64,000 nucleotides of DNA, from contig NZ_CP054143.1 in assembly GCF_013284055.1 (NCBI RefSeq), forward strand, positions 2,108,001 to 2,172,000, in the 5' to 3' direction. A program made the translations under genes and the position numbers. The notes beneath the pieces are model-generated. The model saw only the letters and a program-made list of their open reading frames with translations. It ran no database searches and was not told the origin of the DNA. This stretch comes from Deefgea piscis. GTDB taxonomy: Bacteria; Pseudomonadota; Gammaproteobacteria; Burkholderiales; Chitinibacteraceae. This document shows, one piece after another, positions 33,261 to 41,801 of this stretch; position 1 is the first letter of the stretch; each line of letters opens with the position of its first letter.

Positions 33261-34376
33261 TTAGCCGCCGATCCGTTCTTCAAGAATCAACCAGCGATTG
33301 CCACTTTTTTGCATGATCAGTGTTTTGGTGGTGTTGCTGGATAAGCGATCAGATTTATACGATTGACGCAGTGTGACTTTGGCGTTGTTTTCGTCAATCA
33401 TGCTGACTTTAAATTTGCTGAGTTTGACGTCAATCGATTTAGGTCCGGCAATTTTGCTTTGACGATCTTTCTCCCACGCGGCACGTCCGCCAGGGGCTTT
33501 GAATGCTTTGGCATAGCTGTTGACGTAAGCGCCGACATTTTGCTTGCTCCACGCATTGGCCCAATCTTCAACGCTGGCAATGACTTGCTGTTGCTGACGT
33601 TGATCTTTGTCTTTATCAGCGTTAGGCGTACTTGTCGCCTTTGGCGTCGTCGTTGGCGTGCTCTTTGGTGTTAGGCTCGGGCTGATGCTGGCCAGTGCTG
33701 TTGCTTTGGGCGCAGCGGTTTTACTTGGGGCAATGGCCGGTAACGTTGGCTGTGGCGTAATAATGCCAATATTGGCCGCAGCGCTCACTTGGGGTTTGTT
33801 GGCCGCAGGTAGTACTTTGGCGGCTAATGGTATGGTTGTTGGTTGCGCCGCAGCGATTCGCGTTGCCGGGGCTTGATTTGGATTGAATAGGGTGCCAACT
33901 AATTTGAGTTTGGTTTGTAGCTGCGGATTGCTGTTTTCAATTTGCAATGCCTTGTCATACGCTTGCGAGGCAAGGCGTGCATATAAATCACCCATGTTTT
34001 CATGGGCGATGGCATAGCTTGGATTGGTTTGAATCGCCATTTGCAATGCGGTACGGGCTTTGTCAAATTGCTTGGTATTGGCGTACAGCACAGCAAGATT
34101 ATTGTAGGGCTCAGGCAGGTGCGGATAGTCTTCAGACAGTTTATTAAACGCCTTAATCGCTTCTTCATTGCGCCCCATTTCGGTTAACGCAATGGCGCGT
34201 AAAAATCGAACTTGCGCATCTTTCGGGGTTTTGGCGAGAAACTTATCCGCACGCTCTACCGCTTGCCCAAATTGTCGTGCACGTAAGAGTTGCTGCAGAT
34301 CTTCTGCTTCACCGGCATAGGCCATGCAGGTCATAACAGAAAAAACAGCGGCGAAAGTAATACGAGCTACAGACAT
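33261..34376 (-). CDS. TPR-repeat periplasmic protein with NTF2/Cds6-like C-terminus
   Basis: The 371-residue protein has a signal peptide (to about residue 21) and three to four TPR units (about 24-150; for example EPYNNLAVLYANTKQFDKAR). A long low-complexity Ala/Pro/Thr linker (about 165-265) follows, then a C-terminal domain (SVEDWANAWSKQNVGAYVNS ... SGNRWLILEERIG). That last domain resembles the one ending the neighbouring L,D-transpeptidase. The two genes are 8 bp apart, so the proteins probably work together at the cell wall. Confidence 0.8.
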   Translation of the reverse strand: MSVARITFAAVFSVMTCMAYAGEAEDLQQLLRARQFGQAVERADKFLAKTPKDAQVRFLRAIALTEMGRNEEAIKAFNKLSEDYPHLPEPYNNLAVLYANTKQFDKARTALQMAIQTNPSYAIAHENMGDLYARLASQAYDKALQIENSNPQLQTKLKLVGTLFNPNQAPATRIAAAQPTTIPLAAKVLPAANKPQVSAAANIGIITPQPTLPAIAPSKTAAPKATALASISPSLTPKSTPTTTPKATSTPNADKDKDQRQQQQVIASVEDWANAWSKQNVGAYVNSYAKAFKAPGGRAAWEKDRQSKIAGPKSIDVKLSKFKVSMIDENNAKVTLRQSYKSDRLSSNTTKTLIMQKSGNRWLILEERIGG

Positions 34377-34724
34377 TTTGATTCCATGCGGTGAGGAACT
34401 GCGATAAATTGGCGCAATTCTACCAAATATTTAGTGATTTGGCCTTGATGAACTGAGCTGTAACGACGTTACAGGTGTTATTTCACAATGCTGCGAAATT
34501 TGAGCGGTCATTGTCATTGTGTGTCGACGTTTTCAAGCTGCGAACTGTAGCTTGTTGAGCGAAGTACCTCATCGGTGATGCAGCAAGGTACTGATGTTGC
34601 GATTTATTGGGTGATTGTCATCATCATGTTTTGTATTATGGGTATTGCCTCATTACGGTTGTAAGTTATTCTTTAAGGGTATTGCTCTAAGCGTCATATG
34701 CAATATGAGCTAGGTGGCAATACC
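34377..34724. other. Intergenic region between the TPR and nuclease genes
   Basis: About 350 bp hold no gene. The left end should carry the TPR gene promoter. The right end holds a 49-nt inverted-repeat element and an extra GGGTATTGCCTCATT half-element at 34640. Confidence 0.7.
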
Positions 34725-34725
34725 T
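34677..34725. repeat. 49-nt inverted-repeat element, copy 5
   Basis: GGGTATTGC at the left and GCAATACCT at the right form nine-base arms with one mismatch, again 49 nt in total. A third, direct half-copy (GGGTATTGCCTCATT) begins at 34640, 37 bp upstream, and ATACCTCATT is shared with copy 1. Confidence 0.65.
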
Positions 34726-35309
34726 CATTCACTGCGCTTGGCTTTACGCCAATCCCATGGCGGCATGGCTTGAGGGTCTTGCCATAAACCGAGTCGTGCC
34801 GATTTTGCTGCGTGTTGCGCATTGGCGTAGTCAGCAAAGTCGGCTGTTGGTTGCGCTTTTTTGGCGTAGGTCGTGTAGTGCCAAGCAAAACCTGCATTCA
34901 CTTGTGCCAAATTAATATCTTGTTGATTTTTACTAATTCTGGCGACGCCACGTCCATAGCGATCAACATCATCAATTTGTGCGCTGACATTTTGTTTGAA
35001 TACCAGATCAGACAAGTGGATTTTGGCGGCTTGGCCAAAAGGCATTGCCTTTTCGGGCGCATCAATATAGGCCAAGCGCAGTTTGTATTGCTGCTTATTG
35101 GCATCCAGTAGCGTGATGGTATCGCCATCGGCAACGGCAACCACTTGGCCTTCGATACTGCTGCCTTTGGCGAGCTGACCAGGCGAAACCGTGCTTTCAT
35201 TCCACCATGTGACAGCGGCAATGCTCAGAATGACAATGGCTGAAATGCGTGCGGGCCATGAGCGAGCAGTCAATAAATTGATTAAGGCACGTTGATTTTT
35301 TTGTTTCAT
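34725..35309 (-). CDS. Membrane-anchored staphylococcal-type nuclease (thermonuclease family)
   Basis: The 194-residue product has an N-terminal membrane anchor (about residues 17-36), then an SNase fold: VVAVADGDTITLLD with the calcium-site aspartates, LRLAYIDAPEKAMPFGQAAK, VDRYGRGVARI, and the end WYTTYAK-like WHYTTYAKK. The family cuts DNA or RNA outside the cytoplasm. Its ATG overlaps the TGA of hpnC (ATGA), giving translational coupling with an unrelated lipid gene. Confidence 0.88.
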   Translation of the reverse strand: MKQKNQRALINLLTARSWPARISAIVILSIAAVTWWNESTVSPGQLAKGSSIEGQVVAVADGDTITLLDANKQQYKLRLAYIDAPEKAMPFGQAAKIHLSDLVFKQNVSAQIDDVDRYGRGVARISKNQQDINLAQVNAGFAWHYTTYAKKAQPTADFADYANAQHAAKSARLGLWQDPQAMPPWDWRKAKRSE

Positions 35310-36160
35310 TTGGCGGTTTTTTTCGTGATTCCTGTTTTCAGTGCTTGCCATAAAATGGCGGGCCAATCGCCTCGGCTTAAGGTCGGCCTGGCATTAAACA
35401 CATCGTATTGTGCCGTTTGTATTTTACTTAAGACCCGATCTGCGGCGAGAACGATGGTGCGAATTTCTAAGCCGACTCGACCTGGCAATTGTACGCCCAG
35501 CGGCGATCCGGCGCGCAGCATGCGTCGAGTTCGATCACATTGAAAGTGCATCAATTGTTTGAAGGCCGGAGTTGCAATGCCATTGGCTAGATCTTGCTCA
35601 GTCACGGCAAAGCGAAGTAAGTCATCTTGCGGTAAATAAACGCGATCTTTTTGCCAATCAATCGCCACATCTTGCCAAAAATTGACCAGTTGCAGTGCCG
35701 AACAAATGCCATCTGACAACGCCAATTGGCGTGCATCAGTTTGATCAAATATATGTAGCAAAATGCGCCCAACAGGATTGGCGGAGCGGCGGCAGTAATC
35801 AATGACTTCACCAAAGTTTTGGTATCGATTTTTAACCACATCTTGGCGAAAGGCTGAAAACAAGTCTTCAAACAGTTGTAATGGAATTTGGTAGCGTTGC
35901 ACGACTGGAGCGAGCGCTTGAAATCGCGCAGTGAGCGCCATCTCGCCACGTTCAATTCGTTGCAGTTCTGCGCTGCATTCATCAAGCGCTGCAAGGCGCT
36001 CGCTGGCACTGGCATGGCCTTCATCGGCGAGATCATCAGCATATCGAGCAACGTGATAAACCACCGCAACCGCAGGGCGGTATTGTTTTGGCAGCAAAAA
36101 AGAACCCACAGGGAAATTCTCATAATGCTCAACAGTGTGCTGCGATGTGATGCCCTTCAT
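35306..36160 (-). CDS. hpnC: Squalene synthase HpnC (hopanoid type)
   Basis: The 284-residue member of the squalene/phytoene synthase family has the HpnC-type start EHYENFPVGSFLLPKQYRP and two aspartate-rich sites: ARYADDLADEG (about residues 38-48) and NFWQDVAIDW (about 160-169). HpnC, HpnD and HpnE together convert farnesyl diphosphate to squalene; no hpnD, hpnE or shc is in the window. A phytoene synthase role is possible but the N-terminus favours HpnC. AAGGAAA precedes the ATG. It overlaps the nuclease gene. Confidence 0.82.
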   Translation of the reverse strand: MKGITSQHTVEHYENFPVGSFLLPKQYRPAVAVVYHVARYADDLADEGHASASERLAALDECSAELQRIERGEMALTARFQALAPVVQRYQIPLQLFEDLFSAFRQDVVKNRYQNFGEVIDYCRRSANPVGRILLHIFDQTDARQLALSDGICSALQLVNFWQDVAIDWQKDRVYLPQDDLLRFAVTEQDLANGIATPAFKQLMHFQCDRTRRMLRAGSPLGVQLPGRVGLEIRTIVLAADRVLSKIQTAQYDVFNARPTLSRGDWPAILWQALKTGITKKTAK

Positions 36161-36279
36161 ACGGTTTCCTTGTTGCTGGCTGACAAAATATGGAATTATT
36201 GAGATGGCCTGCTATAGTTGCCACACGTATCCAATGATACGCAATGATGCTATTTTTCAAACTTGATTGGGATTAGATT

Positions 36280-36624
36280 ATGCTGAAAAAACTTTTTCTT
36301 GCGGTATTTGCCAGTTTTGCCTTGATGAGTATGGCTTTTGCGGCGGTTGACTTAAATACGGCAAACCAAGCGCAATTGGAGGCATTGTCGGGGATTGGTC
36401 CGAGTAAAGCCAAAGACATTATTGATTTCCGTACTAAAAATGGTCCTTTCAAAACGACGGAAGACATCATGAAAGTGCCGGGTATTAAAGAAGGTACTTA
36501 CACTAAAATCAAAGGTGAGATTTCAGTTGGCGGTAAAATGGCTGCGCCTGCGGCACCTGCTAAAATGGATAAATCCATGAAAGCCAGTATGCCAATGAAA
36601 GCCAGTGCACCAGTTAAAAAATAA
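36280..36624 (+). CDS. ComEA-like helix-hairpin-helix DNA-binding protein
   Basis: This 114-residue exported protein has a signal peptide (to about residue 21, ending MAFAA) and a double helix-hairpin-helix: VDLNTANQAQLEALSGIGPS, KAKDIIDFRTKNGPF, then KVPGIKEGTYTKIK. ComEA-type proteins bind incoming DNA in the periplasm during natural transformation. The unusual C-terminal tail (about 90-114) is low-complexity, with repeated MKAS and PMKAS units rich in lysine. It stands alone; no other competence gene is here. Confidence 0.88.
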   Translation: MLKKLFLAVFASFALMSMAFAAVDLNTANQAQLEALSGIGPSKAKDIIDFRTKNGPFKTTEDIMKVPGIKEGTYTKIKGEISVGGKMAAPAAPAKMDKSMKASMPMKASAPVKK

Positions 36625-36638
36625 TATTCGCAGTGAAT

Positions 36639-36669
36639 AAAAAAACCGGATCATTGATCCGGTTTTTTT
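36639..36669. terminator. Bidirectional terminator
   Basis: A 15-bp self-complementary stem centred on CCGGATCA/TGATCCGG has A-rich and T-rich ends. It lies between the converging comEA-like and parvulin genes. Confidence 0.9.
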
Positions 36670-36684
36670 ATGGCCTTTCAATGC

Positions 36685-37473
36685 TTAGTCGATTTTGGCT
36701 TTTTTAACCAATTCGTTCACATAGTTTTGCACTTCTTGCGCTTGCATTTGCTGCATTAATTCGCCTTTGGCTTCTTCAAAGCTTGGGCCTTTGGCTTCAC
36801 GTACATCGTCAAGCTTGATGATGTGGAAACCAAATTGAGTTTTAACTGGTTTATCCGTCATTTTGCCTTTTGGCAAAGCAGCTAAAGCAGAGCCAAATTC
36901 TTTCACGAAGTTATTTGGGTTTGCCCAGCCTAAATCGCCGCCATTGGTTGCGCTGCCTTTATCCATTGATTTGGCTTTAGCCAATTCATCGAATTTTTTG
37001 CCTTTTTTCAGGTCAACAATGATGGCGTTGGCTTCAGCTTCAGTTGGAACCAAGATGTGGCGTGCTTTGAATTCTTTGCTAGCAAAGTTGACTTTGATTT
37101 TGTCGTATTCTTTGCGTAATTCAGAGTCGGTAATTGGATTGGCTTTTACAAATGCGTTGATATCAGCGCCGATCAAAATCCGTTGTTTCATCATATCCAT
37201 TTGCATTTGAACTTCTGGGTTTTTAGCCAGATCTTTTTTCAATGCATTTTGATAGATTACTTCATTTTTAATGAGTTCATCTTTCACTTGAGCACGCAAT
37301 TCAGGCGTATCTTTTTGGCCGCGCGCGGTTAATTCTTTGATGAATAGTTCCGCTTTGCTACTTGGAATGGCAACGCCATTCACTGTGGCTAAAGTGCCGG
37401 CAGGTGCGGCGAAAACGCTTGTGGTTAGAGTGGCTGCGGCAATTGCCAAAACCAAACGGTTTGCTTTAAACAT
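36685..37473 (-). CDS. Parvulin-type peptidyl-prolyl isomerase
   Basis: The 262-residue periplasmic protein has a signal peptide (to about residue 22, VFAAPA), an N-terminal SurA-like helical region (GVAIPSSKAELFIKELTARG), and a parvulin domain (about 137-230: ARHILVPTEAEANAIIVDLK, GGDLGWANPNNFVKEFGSAL, TQFGFHIIKLDDVREAKGPS). It probably helps fold outer-membrane or secreted proteins. GAGGAAA precedes the ATG. bolA, yciI and yciB follow upstream on the same strand with short gaps. Confidence 0.9.
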   Translation of the reverse strand: MFKANRLVLAIAAATLTTSVFAAPAGTLATVNGVAIPSSKAELFIKELTARGQKDTPELRAQVKDELIKNEVIYQNALKKDLAKNPEVQMQMDMMKQRILIGADINAFVKANPITDSELRKEYDKIKVNFASKEFKARHILVPTEAEANAIIVDLKKGKKFDELAKAKSMDKGSATNGGDLGWANPNNFVKEFGSALAALPKGKMTDKPVKTQFGFHIIKLDDVREAKGPSFEEAKGELMQQMQAQEVQNYVNELVKKAKID

Positions 37474-37509
37474 GTGCAGTGTTTCCTCTATGAATCGGCT
37501 AATTCTATT

Positions 37510-37776
37510 TTAAAATTCATCCGGCGTTAACGCTCGAATACTGAGTGCATGTATTTGTGTTGGAATTAAGTCAGCTAAATACTGGTACACCATACGGTGT
37601 CTCTGTAGCGATTTCTTACCCGCAAATACAGGTGAAACGATGGTCACTTCAAAATGACCGCCGCCATTGGCGGCTCCGGCATGTCCTGCATGCGCCGAAC
37701 TATCGTCGAAAATATCAATGTTTTCGGGCTCTAGCACAGCTAAACGCAGGCGGATTTCTTCGGTAATGCTTATCAT
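37510..37776 (-). CDS. BolA family protein
   Basis: The 88-residue protein has the BolA fold sequence: IRLRLAVLEPENIDIFDDSS, AHAGHAGAANGGGHFEVTIV with the conserved histidines, then LQRHRMVYQYLADLIPTQIH and IRALTPDEF. BolA-like proteins partner monothiol glutaredoxins in iron-sulfur trafficking and affect cell shape. It is 9 bp downstream of the yciI-like gene and upstream of the parvulin, an order often seen in betaproteobacteria. Confidence 0.93.
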   Translation of the reverse strand: MISITEEIRLRLAVLEPENIDIFDDSSAHAGHAGAANGGGHFEVTIVSPVFAGKKSLQRHRMVYQYLADLIPTQIHALSIRALTPDEF

Positions 37777-37785
37777 ACCAGACTC

Positions 37786-38088
37786 TTAGGGTAGTACATG
37801 TCGGAAGGGCTTGACTGACACATCGGTAAAAATTCCACTTGTTACATAAGGATCCGCTGACGCCCATGTTTTAGCGTCTGTCAGGGACTCAAATTCAGCA
37901 ACAATCAAGCTACCACTAAAACCAGCGGGACCTGGGTCCACACTGTCAATGGCGGGGAATGGACCGGCCAGGACTAAACGTCCTTCCGCTTTAAGTAGTT
38001 CCATGCGCGCTAAATGTGCTGGTCGAACAGCAAGTCGATCGGCGAGTGAATCTGCTTTATCGGTACCGATGATGGCGTATAAAGGCAT
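37786..38088 (-). CDS. YciI family protein
   Basis: The 100-residue protein has a ferredoxin-like YciI fold: [40 protein letters not shown], and [20 protein letters not shown] with the conserved [11 protein letters not shown] histidine-aspartate pair in this family is proposed to be catalytic but no reaction is known. AAGGA precedes the ATG. It sits between yciB and bolA in one operon, matching the yciB-yciI neighbourhood of other proteobacteria. Confidence 0.92.
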   Translation of the reverse strand: MPLYAIIGTDKADSLADRLAVRPAHLARMELLKAEGRLVLAGPFPAIDSVDPGPAGFSGSLIVAEFESLTDAKTWASADPYVTSGIFTDVSVKPFRHVLP

Positions 38089-38113
38089 TTAAACAATCCT
38101 TGCGATGGTTTAA

Positions 38114-38656
38114 TTAATCTTTTTCTTCGGGCTGAATATGTTTGGATAAATAAACACTTTGTGCCACGACAAAAACGAGCGTGAGTACTAAGGTGCCAAA
38201 CACTTTAAATTTGACCCAAATGGCTTCGTCAAAGCTATGAAATATGAAGATATTAAGTGCGCCCATCGCGAGAAAAAACAAGGCCCAAGCGTACATTAAT
38301 CGAGTCCAAATCGAGCGCGGTAAATTCATTTGTGCGCCCATGAGTTTTTCAATTAAATTATTTTGCTTCAGATGCCAAGCGCCAACGAGTACCAAGGTAA
38401 ATAGCCAATATAAAACAGTTGGCTTCCACATAATAAATTGTTTGTTGTGAAAGACAATGGTGAGTCCGCCCATGATGGTAATCAATACCAGACTAATCCA
38501 CAGCATTTTGTCGACATGTCGATGGCGAATCCAGCTGTAGACCACTTGTGCAAAAGTGGCTGCAATGGTGACGCCCGTGGCTAGAAAAATATCGTTGGTA
38601 TAGCTATAAGCGCCGAAAAACAACAGGATAGGAAATAGATCAAAAAGAAATTTCAT
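38114..38656 (-). CDS. yciB: Inner-membrane septation protein A (YciB)
   Basis: The 180-residue protein has five predicted membrane segments and opens MKFLFDLFPILLFFGAYSYT. Further markers are KPTVLYWLFTLVLVGAWHLK and WTRLMYAWALFFLAMGALNI. The family (IspZ/YciB) is involved in cell envelope synthesis and septation. It is the first gene of yciB-yciI-bolA-parvulin on the minus strand, with 25 bp to yciI. Confidence 0.94.
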   Translation of the reverse strand: MKFLFDLFPILLFFGAYSYTNDIFLATGVTIAATFAQVVYSWIRHRHVDKMLWISLVLITIMGGLTIVFHNKQFIMWKPTVLYWLFTLVLVGAWHLKQNNLIEKLMGAQMNLPRSIWTRLMYAWALFFLAMGALNIFIFHSFDEAIWVKFKVFGTLVLTLVFVVAQSVYLSKHIQPEEKD

Positions 38657-38888
38657 GCTGTGCGCCCAAAATGGATTTGCGCGATTATGCAGGGGAGTGG
38701 GCAGGGATTCAAGGTGAAAAAAACGCCATTCAACCGTTTTTGGTGAATGGCGCTAAAATACCACTGGAGATACACGAAGCATCAGCTTGCGAAACCCATT
38801 ATGTTTTTTTTCGTGAAGACGTGCGTTGATGTCGATCAAAGTCTGGCGGACTTTGATTGTTAATTTGGCAATAGCGTATGGGTGAGGT

Positions 38889-38983
38889 GGCGAGCCCGAC
38901 CCCCGGCACTAGCATCAAAAGCTGTGGCTGCTTCCTTCCGGACCTGACCAAGTTCACCTTCTAGCTATGCGGGGAGGCCCGCC
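38889..38983 (-). ncRNA. ffs: Signal recognition particle RNA (4.5S)
   Basis: Read on the minus strand, the segment contains the universal SRP core GGTCAGGTCCGGAAGGAAGC and AGCC, with the GGAA tetraloop. The ends (GGCGGGCC... and ...GGGCTCGCC) pair to close a 95-nt hairpin. This is the short bacterial 4.5S form that binds Ffh. It lies in a 366-bp gap between yciB and the asparaginase gene; exact ends are estimated from pairing. Confidence 0.95.
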
Positions 38984-39022
38984 GTCGAGTATTTTGGCAT
39001 GCAAAATAACGATAGGGCGCAA

Positions 39023-40000
39023 CTATACCATATGTGTTGCAGTTTGCCATGCCTTACGTAATGAATCATGGTCAGTTTTTTGGGCTAGTGCCGTGTAGAG
39101 CCATGTGGTTGCCGCTTCTACGCTTAAGCGATCGGCAGCTAATGCATTGATTTCTTGTAAAAAACTACCTGCTGCGTAATGCCCTTGGCGCACTTGACCT
39201 CGAATGCACTGACTACAATTTATAATTAGGCTTCCTGCTTGAACTGCATTTTTTAATGCACTTTTTAATAAAAAATGGTCGGGTATGTTGCCACTACCAT
39301 AGGTTTCTATGGCAATACCAGCAAATACCTGCGAATTTATACTCGATGCTAACCAAGTCTCACAGCCTGGGTAAAGTTTAACACTGAGAATGTTTAGGCT
39401 TGGATTGAGCGGGTAAAACTGGTAGTTGCCAGCCTGAATAGTTGGCCATTCCCCTTGCCAGTTTGGCGCTGCAAATGCGGCATCGGCGTCAGCGTCGAGT
39501 TTTTTTACGGCATGCCCAGGTAGTAACAAACCACTAAATGCCACCATCACCGCGCGGCGTTGACTTTGCACGCCCTCAAGTGCCAGTTGAAAATTCGCCG
39601 GCGCATCGCTACCCAACTCCAGCCACGGGCGCTGAGAACCGGTGATGACGACGGGTTTATCGATTTGACTCAGTTGCCAGTGGAGTGCGGCAGCGGTCCA
39701 AGCTAAGGTGTCGGTGCCGTGCAATATAATGAATCCATCAAATTGATGATAGGCAGCGTCAATATCTTGGGCGATTCTTAGCCAATCTAAGGGTTGCATA
39801 CTTGATGAGTCGAGTGCCTCAGGGTACTCGCGTAAAGTGAGTGAAATGCCGAGGTTATGCTGTTGTGCGAGTAAGTCGGTAATTACTGGACTTAAAATCC
39901 CTGCTTTAGGCGCTAAACCTAAAGGGCTTGGCGCGCAGCCTATGGTACCGCCGGTATAGAGGCAAAGAATGCGTTGAGGTGCTTTGTACTGCGCTGGCAT
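39023..40000 (-). CDS. L-asparaginase, type I-like
   Basis: The 325-residue enzyme has both active-site signatures: LCLYTGGTIGCAP with the nucleophilic threonine (about residue 16) and FIILHGTDTLAWTAAAL (about residues 90-106). VVITGSQRPWLELGSDAPAN and a C-terminal domain follow. There is no signal peptide, so it is cytosolic and resembles AnsA rather than periplasmic AnsB. It converts asparagine to aspartate and ammonia. It is divergent from smpB, with under 40 bp between starts. Confidence 0.92.
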   Translation of the reverse strand: MPAQYKAPQRILCLYTGGTIGCAPSPLGLAPKAGILSPVITDLLAQQHNLGISLTLREYPEALDSSSMQPLDWLRIAQDIDAAYHQFDGFIILHGTDTLAWTAAALHWQLSQIDKPVVITGSQRPWLELGSDAPANFQLALEGVQSQRRAVMVAFSGLLLPGHAVKKLDADADAAFAAPNWQGEWPTIQAGNYQFYPLNPSLNILSVKLYPGCETWLASSINSQVFAGIAIETYGSGNIPDHFLLKSALKNAVQAGSLIINCSQCIRGQVRQGHYAAGSFLQEINALAADRLSVEAATTWLYTALAQKTDHDSLRKAWQTATHMV

Positions 40001-40038
40001 GCTAGAATCCTTTCTTTTTTCCGTACAGGAGACGCATC

Positions 40039-40494
40039 ATGGTTATCGTCGATAATCGTAAAGCGTTTCACGACTTCTTTATTGAAGAAAAGCTAGAAGC
40101 GGGCATTATGCTCGAAGGGTGGGAAGTTAAGTCCATCCGAGCTGGCCGCGTGCAAATCAAAGAAGCTTATGTGATCCATAAAAATGGTGACTTTTATTTA
40201 TTTGGTTGCCATATTTCACCGCTGCTTAATGCATCATCGCATGTCGTTCCCGATGTGGTCCGTACGCGCAAATTATTGCTCAAACAACGCGAAATCGATA
40301 AGTTGGCGATGAAAGTGGATCGCGCGGGTTATACCGTGGTGCCGGTCAATATGCATCTGAAAAATGGTTTTATCAAAGTTGAGATTGGTCTGGCAAAAGG
40401 TAAAAAACAACATGATAAACGCCAAACAGAAAAAGATCGTGAATGGGTGCGTGAAAAAGCCAGAATCGTTCGGGATGCGACCAAACAAGGTTGA
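40039..40494 (+). CDS. smpB: SsrA-binding protein SmpB
   Basis: SmpB brings tmRNA to stalled ribosomes. The 151-residue protein has [36 protein letters not shown], and a basic C-terminal tail [15 protein letters not shown]...[12 protein letters not shown] that enters the mRNA channel. AGGAGA precedes the ATG. No ssrA gene was recognised in the window. A strong terminator follows. Confidence 0.97.
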   Translation: MVIVDNRKAFHDFFIEEKLEAGIMLEGWEVKSIRAGRVQIKEAYVIHKNGDFYLFGCHISPLLNASSHVVPDVVRTRKLLLKQREIDKLAMKVDRAGYTVVPVNMHLKNGFIKVEIGLAKGKKQHDKRQTEKDREWVREKARIVRDATKQG

Positions 40495-40511
40495 TTGAAT
40501 TTTTAGCGATA

Positions 40512-40540
40512 AAAAAGCCGAATTTATTATTCGGCTTTTT
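40512..40540. terminator. Bidirectional terminator between smpB and plsY
   Basis: A 12-bp stem AAAAAGCCGAAT/ATTCGGCTTTTT has a TTATT loop and lies between converging genes. Confidence 0.9.
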
Positions 40541-40560
40541 GGTTTCTGTTGACTGAAAAC

Positions 40561-41199
40561 TTAAGACTTGCTGTTATCACCGATTTTGCTTTCTTTACCC
40601 TTCATTAGACCGATGATGTTTTGTTTGTGCCGTTGAATCAGTAACACTGCAATCACCGTGACCGCACCAAGATAAACGGTTTGATTTGGCAATAATAAAG
40701 CGGTCAGCAACGGCGTTGCTGCGGCTGCGATTAATGCCGATAGCGATGAGATCTTGAGGACTTTGGCCACAAAGATCCAAATTGCGAGTGTGGCTAAGCC
40801 AAGCCATAGATTGAGCGCCAATAAAATCCCTGCCGCAGTGGCAACACCTTTACCCCCTTTGAATTTAAAGAAAATCGGCCACATATGACCAATGGTCACG
40901 GCAATCATGACGGCGGCAATGGCGAGGGTGTAGCTGGGTGAGCCGGCTTCTCCAAGCCCGATCAGGGGGGCAATCCATTGGGCGGCAAAGACGGCGATCC
41001 AGCCTTTTAATGCATCACCAAGTAAGGTGAGTGCAGCCGCTTTTTTATTGCCTGAGCGTAAAACATTGGTAGCGCCTGGATTGTTTGAGCCATAGGTGCG
41101 TGGATCAGCTAAGCCCATCGTTTTCGAGACAATCACGGCAAAAGACAGCGATCCGAGTAAATAGGCGGCGATAATCAGCAATGACATTGGCAGCGACAT
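40561..41199 (-). CDS. plsY: Glycerol-3-phosphate acyltransferase PlsY
   Basis: This inner-membrane enzyme uses acyl-phosphate to acylate glycerol-3-phosphate, the first step of phospholipid synthesis. The 212-residue protein has the three PlsY motifs: YLLGSLSFAVIVSKTMGLAD with PRTYGSNNPGATNVLRSGNK, KFKGGKGVATAAGILLALN, and a membrane-embedded C-terminal half. It has about five membrane segments. It is divergent from folB, as in many proteobacteria. Confidence 0.96.
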   Translation of the reverse strand: MSLPMSLLIIAAYLLGSLSFAVIVSKTMGLADPRTYGSNNPGATNVLRSGNKKAAALTLLGDALKGWIAVFAAQWIAPLIGLGEAGSPSYTLAIAAVMIAVTIGHMWPIFFKFKGGKGVATAAGILLALNLWLGLATLAIWIFVAKVLKISSLSALIAAAATPLLTALLLPNQTVYLGAVTVIAVLLIQRHKQNIIGLMKGKESKIGDNSKS

Positions 41200-41291
41200 C
41201 TAAATTTCCACTACAATTGGGGGGTTTTGATTCTAAGCTAAACCGGCTTCATCCTCAAACCGGTTACGTACACCGACGGTAAACAGATTAC

Positions 41292-41648
41292 ATGGATATT
41301 ATTTATTTGCAGCAAGTGCGTGCCAGCACGGTATTGGGTTGGTACGACTGGGAACGCACACAGTCACAAGTCGTCGAATTGGATTTAGAAATCGGCCTGC
41401 CTTCGGCGCGCGCCTGTGTTTCTGATCATTTAAACGACACGATTGATTATGACAAAGTGGTCACGCAGATTCGGCAAGATTTAACCGCCAAGCATTTTCT
41501 TCTACTCGAAGCTTTGGCTGAGCATATTGCCAATATTGTGCTGAATGATTTTGGTGCCCCTTGGATTAAAGTTTCGGTCACTAAATTGGGTATTTTGCAA
41601 GAAGTTGCTCGCGTTGGGGTTACGATTGAGCGTGGACAGCGTGCTTAA
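41292..41648 (+). CDS. folB: Dihydroneopterin aldolase
   Basis: FolB cleaves dihydroneopterin in folate synthesis. The 118-residue protein begins MDIIYLQQVRASTVLGWYDW and has the DHLNDTIDYDKVVTQIRQDL segment and LLEALAEHIANIVLNDFGA with the catalytic lysine region VSVTKLGILQEVARVGVTIE. It is full-length. The folA gene for the same cofactor lies far away at 4.7 kb. Confidence 0.95.
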   Translation: MDIIYLQQVRASTVLGWYDWERTQSQVVELDLEIGLPSARACVSDHLNDTIDYDKVVTQIRQDLTAKHFLLLEALAEHIANIVLNDFGAPWIKVSVTKLGILQEVARVGVTIERGQRA

Positions 41649-41801
41649 GTGGGTAGTTTAAAGTAACTGGTGTTGAAGATAACACTTTGATTTTATGGCA
41701 ATAGACTTTGTTTTTTTAGTAAATATTTTTAAATGGATTGAACTTATTACTCTTTGACCCAACTAACTAAACAAAGTTACTAATTAACCAAGGATTTTAA
41801 A

